64,000 nucleotides of DNA from the NCBI GenBank assembly GCA_964388155.1, contig CAYLYH010000009.1, positions 9,030 to 73,029 on the forward strand. Reading direction: 5' to 3'. Under the pieces are notes generated by a model. That model was given only the letters and a program-made list of their open reading frames with translations. It did no database searches and had not been told where the DNA came from. This document shows, in pieces, positions 9,012-17,173 of this stretch (the first letter of the stretch is position 1; the number at the start of each line of letters is the position of its first letter). A program made the position numbers and the translations under genes. The DNA comes from JACNKV01 sp964388155 (lineage in GTDB: Bacteria > Fidelibacterota > Marinisomatia > Marinisomatales > JACNKV01).

Positions 9012-12000
9012 TTAACGAAAATCCATTCGTACAAAGAAATTGATCTCTCTTGGGGAGGACATATACCACGGGATATCGTAATACGTCCCCGATTTTGCTC
9101 TACCGATTACAGGAACTTCAAACGGGACACCAATGTTTGCCGTGTAGTATTCTCCGGGATTATCAGGCTCACCCGTCAATGGCCAGATATCTACAGCATT
9201 CACGATATTGAACACATTAAATACGTTCATTCCTAAGGTCATTTTGACTTCTCCAAATTTCAGGAATTTAGACAACGATAAGTTGACGACTTTCCAATCA
9301 GGTGAACGAGAGGAATTTTTATTTTTTTCATCAGACTCAGGAGTGTCAAAAATTGAACTCAACTTTTTGTAAGGCGTGTATGGCATCCCTGACTGATAGA
9401 AAGCAGTCAATGCGGTCTGAATTCCAAATGGTAAAACTGTGTATATAGAAACCGTCAAATCATGGGTGCGGTCGAAGCTCATCAAAAATTCTTGAGACGG
9501 CGCATCCATGGCTTCAAGACCTAACGTAGCCCAGTCATACGCACTGTTTGCTTTGGCAACGGAATAGGTGTATTGAATCATGGTGTTAACAGGCATCCCC
9601 CTATTCTTTAAGGTAAAATCAATTCCCTTCGCACTGCCATAATCTCCGTTATCAAAAACGTAATATTTGTACACGCCGCTTCGTTGAATTTTGCTCGTGA
9701 CCAATTGATCCATGTCTTTGACCCACCCCATCAGTGAGAATGCCCAAAAACGGTTCATTTGGATATTGAACCCAAATTCATAGGATTCCGTCCGGGTGGC
9801 ATTCATGGTGGCATTCCCTAAGAAGCCTTCTGTCTCCTCAAATAAGGCTTGCGGGTCAGTCAATCGATTAGTATTCAGATACACATTCTGATAAATGGGG
9901 GTCTGGTAGTACAATCCGTAGTTAAATGTAAACGTCGCCTGGTCGGTAATTACGTGACTGATCCCCAATCTTGGACTGACTTTATAAAACCATTTTGCAG
10001 GGGTCAGCAGGGTTTTTTGATTCTGCAACCCGGGAGTGGCATCGACTTCTTCATCAAAGTTCCATGTGTCATCATTTTCTCCGGTATCACCTGTCCCCGG
10101 GATACCATCTTCACCTACATCGGCATAATACCACGGTTTATTTGGTGAAGGATTTCCATCCGGGTCTGACCAGATGCGTGTATTGTAATTGACACCATCA
10201 ATCCGAACGCCGGCATTGACCACCATCCACGGTACTTCAAACGTATTTTGGATATATGCTGAAAGTTCTTCCGGCTCACGGAAATCATCCCATTCGCCAT
10301 TATCATTCGCATCATCAAACATTTCACCCGGATCCCATACACCATTCCCTTCACCTTCATCCGGCATCACTTCTTCATCAACATAGTCTTCACCATTATC
10401 CCAAACGCCGTTGTCGTTTTCATCAGTAAAGTCTTCTCCGACATCCCAAATACCGTTCCCGGAATTCCCCGGCAGTAGTCCATCGGGACCTGTATCTTTC
10501 CAATATTCGGCAAAACTCTGTCTAATCGGGGACAAATCTTCATCCCAGCGAAATTTAATTTCATCATAGTTAAGCTTATGCGATTTATAATCTACGCCGG
10601 TACGAAGCTTCCATTTGTCCGAAAGCTGAGATGTAACATCCAAGCGGGCTTCCTGAGTTACAGCACTTGATGATCCGTAGAACCGATCATGGCCACCAAA
10701 CGCTTTTCCTTCATCCCAACCATACTCAGCAATGGGTAAAAAGTAATTTGCATTAAAATCGTTTCCCGTCACCGGATTGTATCCATTGACAGGATCTCCA
10801 AAACCATAATGTGCCCAATATGGGTCATTTTCCCATTCATGGAATATTTTGCGATAATCAACATGATCAAGATAACTGACATACATATCCGGTGTTAACC
10901 AATAACTTCCGTCACGCTCAATACATTTATCGGTGAGTTCCGGTCCGTCCCAAACACCGTCGCCGTCAAAATCATCACGTTCAAGATCAAAAATATCAAT
11001 CCCTTCATCGTAAATTCCGTTGTTGTTCACATCTCTGAATGTTTCAGCGATATCCCAATTCCAGTTGCCCGGTGTCGCTCCGTGAAACCAGCCGGTTTTG
11101 TCATCACGCTTTGTATAAAATATTGTATCCCCATTTGATGATGTTGTATACGGAACGATATTTGGATTGTACGGATCGGAAATAGGGTCAATCGTACCGG
11201 AGGCGTAATCTCCTGCCGGGTTTCGCCACTCATACCAATCCGGATATCCATCTTCATCGCTATCTTTCCACCGAACACCTTGGAACTGATCTTGCACGAA
11301 CTGTGATAGCCGAAGAGTGTAAAAGGTTCGGCTCGTGACGGAATGATTCAGCTCGTATGTGTATCGATATGTGTCACGGAATAATTCATTTTGCCCATCA
11401 TCCCAATACATATATCTTGGATTAAATACTTTTCGGTGAGCAGCCACCTGCCAGTAGGACATATTCATCCGAAGGCGATTGGTAAAGTTGTAGGCTATTT
11501 TCCCAAAAACGTCATAGGTTTTATCAAACCCAAATCCGCGGAAGCCTTGTTCAGTATCCCATGGTTGCACAAGATTCTGTCGATTTTGCTGTGCGAACGA
11601 TTGGTTAATCGGCATGTAGTTATACGGATCATTTTCGCCATGTTCATAAATAGTGTTATCAAATTCTAATACTCGATAAGACTGGCGATCTGTAAACTGC
11701 CCTGACACCCAAAAATGGAATTTTTTATATCCGCCACCAAGCCCAATATTATAATCATTATATCCACGGAGTTCGTCATAGCCATTCCCCATTGCAGCAC
11801 CCGCTTGACTGGTTTCATATTTAAATTTGTATTGCAACTCATTCCCGCCGATCATCGTATGCATATTAGAAACGGCTGACATCGCATCTCCGTACTCAGC
11901 ATTAAACCCGCCGGGCTGCCAGTCAAATTCCTTGACGGCAAACAAATTTAGTCGCGTTCCGTTTCCGATTCCGCCAAAAATTGGATTTCGGATATACAGC

Positions 12001-12587
12001 CCGTCGATCATGTATGCAATTTCACCTGATCGTCCACCTCGGACATGCACTTCTTCCAGTCCTCTTTCTTCATGGTCAGGGATTCCTTGATTGCGACTTT
12101 CTACTTTTACAACACCGGATTGAAGTGTGTAGAGCTCAGAAATATCTCTGATTGGAAGCGATTCGATAGCTTCCTTGCTGATTGTCACTTTCTTCGCAGT
12201 TGATCCTTTTTCCACTAAGTCCCGTTCTCCGTAAACTTGGATCTCTTCTCCCTCAATTGCTGCTACCGGCAGACTAAAGTTCTCCCATTGAGTTTTATCC
12301 ATAATGATAGAAACCTTCTTGCGAACTTCCTTTCTGTATCCCATCATGGAGCATATTACATCATAATCACCGACCTGAATATTTAAGATGATATAGCTTC
12401 CATCTTGCCCCGCCATTGTTCCTAAAACAATCGCATCACGTCCGGACTCTTGAATGTAAACTTGAGCACCCGGAAGAGGAGCACCGTCCATGTCCGTAAT
12501 TTTTCCACGGAGAGTTCCGTCCGTCCCTGCAAAAATGATTTGCACTAAAAAGATAAAGAAGAAGGAATTTTGAATGTATTTTTTCAT
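9012..12587 (-). CDS. TonB-dependent receptor with N-terminal carboxypeptidase-regulatory domain and Asp-rich repeats
   Basis: A 1191-residue outer-membrane receptor; I chose the ATG at 12587 (MKKYIQNSFFF, a clean signal peptide). An upstream TTG would overlap the preceding gene. In order: signal peptide, carboxypeptidase-regulatory domain (GTLRGKITDMDGAPLPGAQV), plug domain (about 130-260, with VHVRGGRSGEIAYMIDGL), then a long beta-barrel. Two insertions in the barrel region carry calcium-loop-like repeats: DVNNNGIYDEG near residue 519, and a cluster such as DENDNGVWDNGED at about 709-772. The same repeats occur in the lipoprotein encoded 16 bases upstream. The pair could be a receptor with its surface partner, like SusC/SusD, although the lipoprotein is not recognisably SusD. 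The substrate is unknown. Confidence 0.88.
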   Translation of the reverse strand: MKKYIQNSFFFIFLVQIIFAGTDGTLRGKITDMDGAPLPGAQVYIQESGRDAIVLGTMAGQDGSYIILNIQVGDYDVICSMMGYRKEVRKKVSIIMDKTQWENFSLPVAAIEGEEIQVYGERDLVEKGSTAKKVTISKEAIESLPIRDISELYTLQSGVVKVESRNQGIPDHEERGLEEVHVRGGRSGEIAYMIDGLYIRNPIFGGIGNGTRLNLFAVKEFDWQPGGFNAEYGDAMSAVSNMHTMIGGNELQYKFKYETSQAGAAMGNGYDELRGYNDYNIGLGGGYKKFHFWVSGQFTDRQSYRVLEFDNTIYEHGENDPYNYMPINQSFAQQNRQNLVQPWDTEQGFRGFGFDKTYDVFGKIAYNFTNRLRMNMSYWQVAAHRKVFNPRYMYWDDGQNELFRDTYRYTYELNHSVTSRTFYTLRLSQFVQDQFQGVRWKDSDEDGYPDWYEWRNPAGDYASGTIDPISDPYNPNIVPYTTSSNGDTIFYTKRDDKTGWFHGATPGNWNWDIAETFRDVNNNGIYDEGIDIFDLERDDFDGDGVWDGPELTDKCIERDGSYWLTPDMYVSYLDHVDYRKIFHEWENDPYWAHYGFGDPVNGYNPVTGNDFNANYFLPIAEYGWDEGKAFGGHDRFYGSSSAVTQEARLDVTSQLSDKWKLRTGVDYKSHKLNYDEIKFRWDEDLSPIRQSFAEYWKDTGPDGLLPGNSGNGIWDVGEDFTDENDNGVWDNGEDYVDEEVMPDEGEGNGVWDPGEMFDDANDNGEWDDFREPEELSAYIQNTFEVPWMVVNAGVRIDGVNYNTRIWSDPDGNPSPNKPWYYADVGEDGIPGTGDTGENDDTWNFDEEVDATPGLQNQKTLLTPAKWFYKVSPRLGISHVITDQATFTFNYGLYYQTPIYQNVYLNTNRLTDPQALFEETEGFLGNATMNATRTESYEFGFNIQMNRFWAFSLMGWVKDMDQLVTSKIQRSGVYKYYVFDNGDYGSAKGIDFTLKNRGMPVNTMIQYTYSVAKANSAYDWATLGLEAMDAPSQEFLMSFDRTHDLTVSIYTVLPFGIQTALTAFYQSGMPYTPYKKLSSIFDTPESDEKNKNSSRSPDWKVVNLSLSKFLKFGEVKMTLGMNVFNVFNIVNAVDIWPLTGEPDNPGEYYTANIGVPFEVPVIGRAKSGTYYDIPWYMSSPREINFFVRMDFR

Positions 12588-12603
12588 GTGTCTTATTTTG
12601 TAA

Positions 12604-14850
12604 TTAATCATTAACTGGGAACTCAATTCTTTGAAGGCCAACGGTTCGCTTCATTTTGAAGGGGTCATCCTCAAATTTATCCAGATTATTTAATTGATTC
12701 GGATGCGAGATGCGTCGGTTGCCGAATAGAAGCTTCCCTGAAGAATCATTTTCCCTGTATTCTGCAAGCTCTAACATGGAATATTCCACCCAGCCTTCTC
12801 CGGTTAGCCCGACCCATTCAGGAGGATCTGTCCAGTAGAAGGAGACCAAATCTTTCACCATTCCAAGTCCTTCAACAAGCCATGTTTCGTTTCTTTCAAT
12901 GTACTCTACTCCGGTTCCAAGCATGGTCATTGATACTTCCCTTGTCACCTTAAATGTAGAATCTGCAGGATAGGTTCTCCCGCTACTTTCCAGCGTAACA
13001 TTTTCACGATCTACAGCGTAGGATTTCCCTATGTAATAATCGGCAATGGAAGTAATGATATCTTCGGCAGTTCCAACTCTCTCGCCGTCTCTAAAATAAT
13101 TCCCGGGAGTGTAATATAAAACCTGATCAACAAATCGCGTGGAATCAAACCAGAATCCTCCCTCAAACGTACCGTCGTCAGCACCCGAATATCCATGGAA
13201 GCCATACGGTAAAAAATGACTTGGAAATACTCGTTTATAAATATGTTCATTCTTTTTGAAAAAATGGTAATCATATTCTCGTTTGAAGCCTTCTGTCGCG
13301 TCTATATATTCCCACTTGGTTTTTGTGATATAATAGTCACCACCTTGCTCGCTGTTTTCATCAGCATTGCCCACAACTGGGTGGCTCCACACCATGACAA
13401 CAGAATCCAAATTTGTTACTAGCTTTTGTGTCGTCACATCATACTGATACCGTTGAATTATATCTCTGAAAACAATCGGATTCCCATTTAAATCAGGCCA
13501 CTTAGCTACAAGTGAGTCTCCGTTCGCATCATAATCACCATTTCCGTTCAAATCTTCAAACTCTTCACCGGGGTCATATGAGCCATCATTGTCCGCATCT
13601 GTATATTTTTCGCCAGGATAAATTTCTTCCAAAATGCGCGGCGTATTGGGGTCTTCCCATGATACCAACAAATTCTTGGATATTTTCCCGAATTTAAATA
13701 ATTCATCATAAGATGTTTCTTCGTATGCCGCAACCTGAGTGACAATCTCGTCATCATCCCAAAGACCATTCCCACGATCTATAAACCATAAACTATGGAA
13801 CTCGTCATAAATAGATCCCTCTGTCCCTTCGTCCACTATTTCTTCTGCATCATCCCATACGTCGTTACAATTTCTATCCTGAAAACCATGAAGAGGATTC
13901 TCACCGTTTTCATCTAGGTCTACATAAGGTTCTGCATCATCCCAGATTCCATTACCTAAATCGGTGAAGGGTTCACCTGAATCCCATTTTTCATTGCCAT
14001 TCGTATCTGTAAATGGTTCAGCATCATCCCGGAAACCATTATCATTACAATCTGTGTTGATGCGATAAATAAGAGAATCCGAGCTTAGGGATGTTCGACT
14101 AAATTCAAAACTGGCATCTAAAATGTCATCATTCTCAGAATGCTCATTCACCCGATCAATCCATTCAGTGGGGTCTACAATGACAGAATTAGCATCTTCT
14201 CCGACAACATCGGTTCGATAGAATCGATTGATGACTTCATCTGTATGCGGGACGAACATGGTGTCCAGAATGTAGCCTGTATTTTTTATGGAGTAATTCT
14301 GAAACTGAACATTAATTTCATTATACTCATTCCAGATAAGTGACTCAATATTTTTGAAAGGTTGTGAGTAGACGGAAACGGTATCATATATGACGGTTTC
14401 TGCATAACCTTGTGTTTCATACGCATCGAATAATGAATCCAATAACTCCGGATCGGTACTGCTTGGATATAACTCATAAAGATGATCAGTGATAGGAATA
14501 TTCAATGCTGTATCCGCAAGAGAAACAGGTACCCATACACGGTTTTGTGTATCTTCCGGCTCAATAGTTAAGAGGTAATTTTTAAAATTCTGAAAGTTTA
14601 ACGTGTCCTCATCCGGATTAAATAGACCACTGTGCTTAAGAGAATTTTTATCATAGCGATAAAATTTGACATTGAACGCTTGAGTAAAATCATAAAAATA
14701 TGAGTCGTAATGACCGTCATTCGATAGCGAGTTATCGCCCAGTGTATTCACTAACGACGGAGTGTCATCTTCGGATTCTGCAGGGTCTTCACATCCCAAA
14801 AACCCAATAAATATTGACATAATTAAACTATGTAAGAATACTTGCTTCAT
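12604..14850 (-). CDS. Lipoprotein with DxNxNGxWDxGE calcium-loop-like repeats
   Basis: A 748-residue predicted lipoprotein: the N-terminus ends in a lipobox (FLGC, Cys20) after a hydrophobic segment. Residues about 267-366 and 418-445 contain repeated Asp/Asn-rich loops such as DCNDNGFRDDAEPF, DTNGNEKWDSGEPF and DADNDGSYDPGEEF. They resemble dockerin/EF-hand calcium loops in which each DxNxNG is followed by WDxGE. No other domain is recognised. It lies 16 bases upstream of the TonB receptor with the same repeat type and is probably co-transcribed with it. A role as an outer-membrane substrate-binding partner is inference; lipidation and calcium binding are predicted from motifs. Confidence 0.8.
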   Translation of the reverse strand: MKQVFLHSLIMSIFIGFLGCEDPAESEDDTPSLVNTLGDNSLSNDGHYDSYFYDFTQAFNVKFYRYDKNSLKHSGLFNPDEDTLNFQNFKNYLLTIEPEDTQNRVWVPVSLADTALNIPITDHLYELYPSSTDPELLDSLFDAYETQGYAETVIYDTVSVYSQPFKNIESLIWNEYNEINVQFQNYSIKNTGYILDTMFVPHTDEVINRFYRTDVVGEDANSVIVDPTEWIDRVNEHSENDDILDASFEFSRTSLSSDSLIYRINTDCNDNGFRDDAEPFTDTNGNEKWDSGEPFTDLGNGIWDDAEPYVDLDENGENPLHGFQDRNCNDVWDDAEEIVDEGTEGSIYDEFHSLWFIDRGNGLWDDDEIVTQVAAYEETSYDELFKFGKISKNLLVSWEDPNTPRILEEIYPGEKYTDADNDGSYDPGEEFEDLNGNGDYDANGDSLVAKWPDLNGNPIVFRDIIQRYQYDVTTQKLVTNLDSVVMVWSHPVVGNADENSEQGGDYYITKTKWEYIDATEGFKREYDYHFFKKNEHIYKRVFPSHFLPYGFHGYSGADDGTFEGGFWFDSTRFVDQVLYYTPGNYFRDGERVGTAEDIITSIADYYIGKSYAVDRENVTLESSGRTYPADSTFKVTREVSMTMLGTGVEYIERNETWLVEGLGMVKDLVSFYWTDPPEWVGLTGEGWVEYSMLELAEYRENDSSGKLLFGNRRISHPNQLNNLDKFEDDPFKMKRTVGLQRIEFPVND

Positions 14851-15009
14851 CAGAATGAACTACCTTTCATTATTATAAAGTGTGTATGGCTTTGCCATAA
14901 TTAAGTAAGAAATTTACAATGCGTGAGATTGTTTTCCCATTGTTAATTAAATTCTGCAAACATCCGCCCCGGGCAGGCAGTACTTAGCCTATTTAATATC
15001 TTTGTTTTT

Positions 15010-15030
15010 CTTCGTGGCTCTGTGGCGAAC
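15010..15030. repeat. Short CACAGAG/CACGAAG-type repeat downstream of tig
   Basis: The minus-strand sequence GTTCGCCACAGAGCCACGAAG lies 17 bases past the tig stop codon. It has the form of the widespread short 'CCACAGAGxCACGAAG' interspersed motif seen in many bacterial intergenic regions. It sits in the 197-base gap 14851-15047, where I see no gene or clear terminator. Confidence 0.45.
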
Positions 15031-15047
15031 GGTATCACTAATCAAGG

Positions 15048-16325
15048 CTAGGACGCTTTTCGAAGGTCTTTCGTCTTAACTTTCACAAGTTTTACTTTTG
15101 CGAACGTCTCAATATAACTAAGGATTTTTCCTTCAATCAGATCATCTTCAATCCGACCTCGATGACTTGGTTTTTTGTAGTATTTATCAATTTCTTTAGC
15201 GTGTTCCGGAGATCGTTCCTTTAATTTTTCTATTTCGTCATTGACCTCGTCTTTTGAAACTTCGATGTTTTGCTCACGGATAATCGCCTTGCGAATCAGA
15301 TACCATTTCAGGTTACGCTCAGACACCGAGCGATACATCTTTTTTACTTCTTCTTCGTCTATTTCTTCCCCGTTATTTTGTTTCTTAACATCCTCCACCA
15401 AGCGTTCCAAATAAGAGTCAACCATCGACGGCGGCGCTTCCGGATTCACCAAATCTATCAACGCGTCTGAAAGTTGCCGTTCATACGTTTCCTTTGCTCG
15501 CTGTTCGTAGTTTTTATCAATTTGCTCTTTTATCTTCTTTTTCCACTCCGATTTATTCTCAACATTCGGATCCATTTTTTTGATTAAATCCTCAGTCACT
15601 TCCGGAAGAACCTGCCGCTCAACATTGGTCACCGTTATCTCATAAGGAGTAGACTCACCTGATTCCCCCGGAAAATCAATTCGTGTTGTATCATCAGGTT
15701 TTAACCCAGTCAGTTTTTTCAAATTGTCTCCGGTAAATATCCCGTCTCCCAACTTAATATATCGTTTTTCAATCTTGTCTCCAATGATGGGGACTCCTTC
15801 GGCATCCAGTTTTTGTAAATCCGCAAGGATATAATCACCATCAACAGCTCCATCCTCCACCGGCATAACTTCTGCATAGGTTCGTCGGATTTCATCAATG
15901 GCTAAATCAACATCTGTCTTATCTGTGACATAATTAGTTTTCTCAACCTTTAAGCTGTTCTTTTTCATTGTTGGGAGTTTAATCTCCGGTTCAATTTCAA
16001 AGACTGTTTGAAAAGATAAATGTTCTCCATGTTTAAAATCTAAATCTTTTACATCTGCACGATTGACCGGTTGTAGATTTTCTTTTTGCAACGCCATAAA
16101 ATAGAATTTTTGAAAAGAGTCCTCAATAAAATCCGCTTCAATCACCTGTTGATAATTTTTCATGACGACGTGTTTTGGTACTTTTCCTTTTCTAAATCCG
16201 GCAATTTTTATCTTCTTGCTAAAAACACTCACTGCTTTTTCGTAGTCTTTTTCAAGGTCATCCCAAGGGATATGGATGGCTAATTCACGAGTAAATGAGT
16301 TTAATTCTTTTAGGTCTGTTTTCAC
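15048..16325 (-). CDS. tig: Trigger factor (ribosome-associated chaperone / peptidyl-prolyl isomerase)
   Basis: A 425-residue protein, close to the usual ~430. The N-terminal ribosome-binding domain carries the signature loop GFRKGKVP at residues 43-50, which docks at the polypeptide exit tunnel. A middle FKBP-like segment (about 155-235) is divergent: the aromatic-rich isomerase pocket is not obvious, so catalysis may be weak. The long charged helical C-terminal domain (about 250-425) forms the chaperone arms. It acts in the cytosol on nascent chains. The usual clpP/clpX neighbours are absent here; the gene stands between unrelated envelope genes with about 190-base gaps on both sides, so it is probably its own transcription unit. 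Identification is secure from the signature and overall architecture. Confidence 0.94.
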   Translation of the reverse strand: MKTDLKELNSFTRELAIHIPWDDLEKDYEKAVSVFSKKIKIAGFRKGKVPKHVVMKNYQQVIEADFIEDSFQKFYFMALQKENLQPVNRADVKDLDFKHGEHLSFQTVFEIEPEIKLPTMKKNSLKVEKTNYVTDKTDVDLAIDEIRRTYAEVMPVEDGAVDGDYILADLQKLDAEGVPIIGDKIEKRYIKLGDGIFTGDNLKKLTGLKPDDTTRIDFPGESGESTPYEITVTNVERQVLPEVTEDLIKKMDPNVENKSEWKKKIKEQIDKNYEQRAKETYERQLSDALIDLVNPEAPPSMVDSYLERLVEDVKKQNNGEEIDEEEVKKMYRSVSERNLKWYLIRKAIIREQNIEVSKDEVNDEIEKLKERSPEHAKEIDKYYKKPSHRGRIEDDLIEGKILSYIETFAKVKLVKVKTKDLRKAS

Positions 16326-16480
16326 GATTTTTCCTTTTTTTATCTAAAATATCGGTCGGGAATTTACTCTCGTTTACCGGTCAATTTCAGACGTTTTTAT
16401 TCGTACGGGAAAATGCACAATCAACAAAGTTTACTTCGTCAGATATAAATCAAATATAAAGAGTGTAGTTCAGAATTTCT

Positions 16481-16512
16481 TTTTATCCTAATCTTTATCC
16501 CAATCCTTATCC
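16481..16512. repeat. Degenerate GGATAA/GATTAG hexamer repeat after a stop codon
   Basis: On the minus strand this reads as five imperfect copies of a GGATAA-like unit (GGATAAG, GATTGG, GATAAA, GATTAG, GATAAA). It starts a few bases after the stop codon at 16516. The remainder of the 190-base gap 16326-16515 holds no feature I can support. Confidence 0.65.
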
Positions 16513-16515
16513 ATT

Positions 16516-17142
16516 TCACATCATCATCGCGCCTTTAAATAAAAACCACATCCCAAACATTTGAATAACGTGATAAATATCATTATGGTTAAAATGTTTA
16601 TGCAGATCAAATCTGCTGGTTTGTACTCCCGCACCGACGAAACTAATGATAATTCCAATGGAGACATATCCCACACCCTGATTATGTAATATGAATTGAC
16701 TATAAATCATTCCAAGCAATACGATAAACATAATCGGGACATAATACCGAATGACATTTAAAAATTTGTCATCTCTTAAAATCACAAAAATATAAATGAC
16801 ATAAATCGAAATTGGTAACCATCTCAATTTTTCCAATCCGGGTAAATGATGAATCAACATAAACAAAAAAAACATTGCAACAGCCCCGATAGACAATGTC
16901 GTCAATTTCCATAGAACATTTTTTACTATCGCTGAAAAATGCGGACCGATCCCGTGACTGACGGCACCAAAAAATGCCCCCAGCGACACCATAATGAATG
17001 CCAAACTCCAGTACCAATGCTCGGCAATATCCGTCTGACCAAAATGACGGAATAGCTCCAATGCAAAATAGGAGCCAAGAATCGCAATGATTAAATCGGT
17101 GAAAGCCGTCATCGGTTCGTAAATGAGTTGTCTTTTTTCCAT
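16516..17142 (-). CDS. Integral membrane protein, unknown function (possibly ceramidase/CREST-like)
   Basis: A 208-residue protein with about six to seven predicted membrane helices. Polar residues worth noting are SHG near residue 63 and a His-rich stretch near the C-terminus, HKHFNHNDIYHVIQ, followed by a final helix. The spacing of membrane-embedded Ser/His is reminiscent of the CREST hydrolase-like superfamily (alkaline ceramidase, haemolysin III/PAQR), but the resemblance is weak and I do not assign a function. It lies 31 bases after a TonB receptor gene and is probably the last gene of that unit; a degenerate repeat follows its stop. Confidence 0.7.
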   Translation of the reverse strand: MEKRQLIYEPMTAFTDLIIAILGSYFALELFRHFGQTDIAEHWYWSLAFIMVSLGAFFGAVSHGIGPHFSAIVKNVLWKLTTLSIGAVAMFFLFMLIHHLPGLEKLRWLPISIYVIYIFVILRDDKFLNVIRYYVPIMFIVLLGMIYSQFILHNQGVGYVSIGIIISFVGAGVQTSRFDLHKHFNHNDIYHVIQMFGMWFLFKGAMMM

Positions 17143-17173
17143 AATGGATGTCAGAATTTACTCAAACACTTGT

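Noticed and set aside
12588..12641. N-terminal extension of the TonB receptor from an upstream TTG
   Set aside because: It would overlap the preceding gene and hide the signal peptide; the ATG at 12587 gives a normal export signal.
14851..15047. Possible tRNA or small RNA in the 197-base gap
   Set aside because: No cloverleaf or conserved tRNA T-loop sequence can be found; only a short dispersed repeat is visible.
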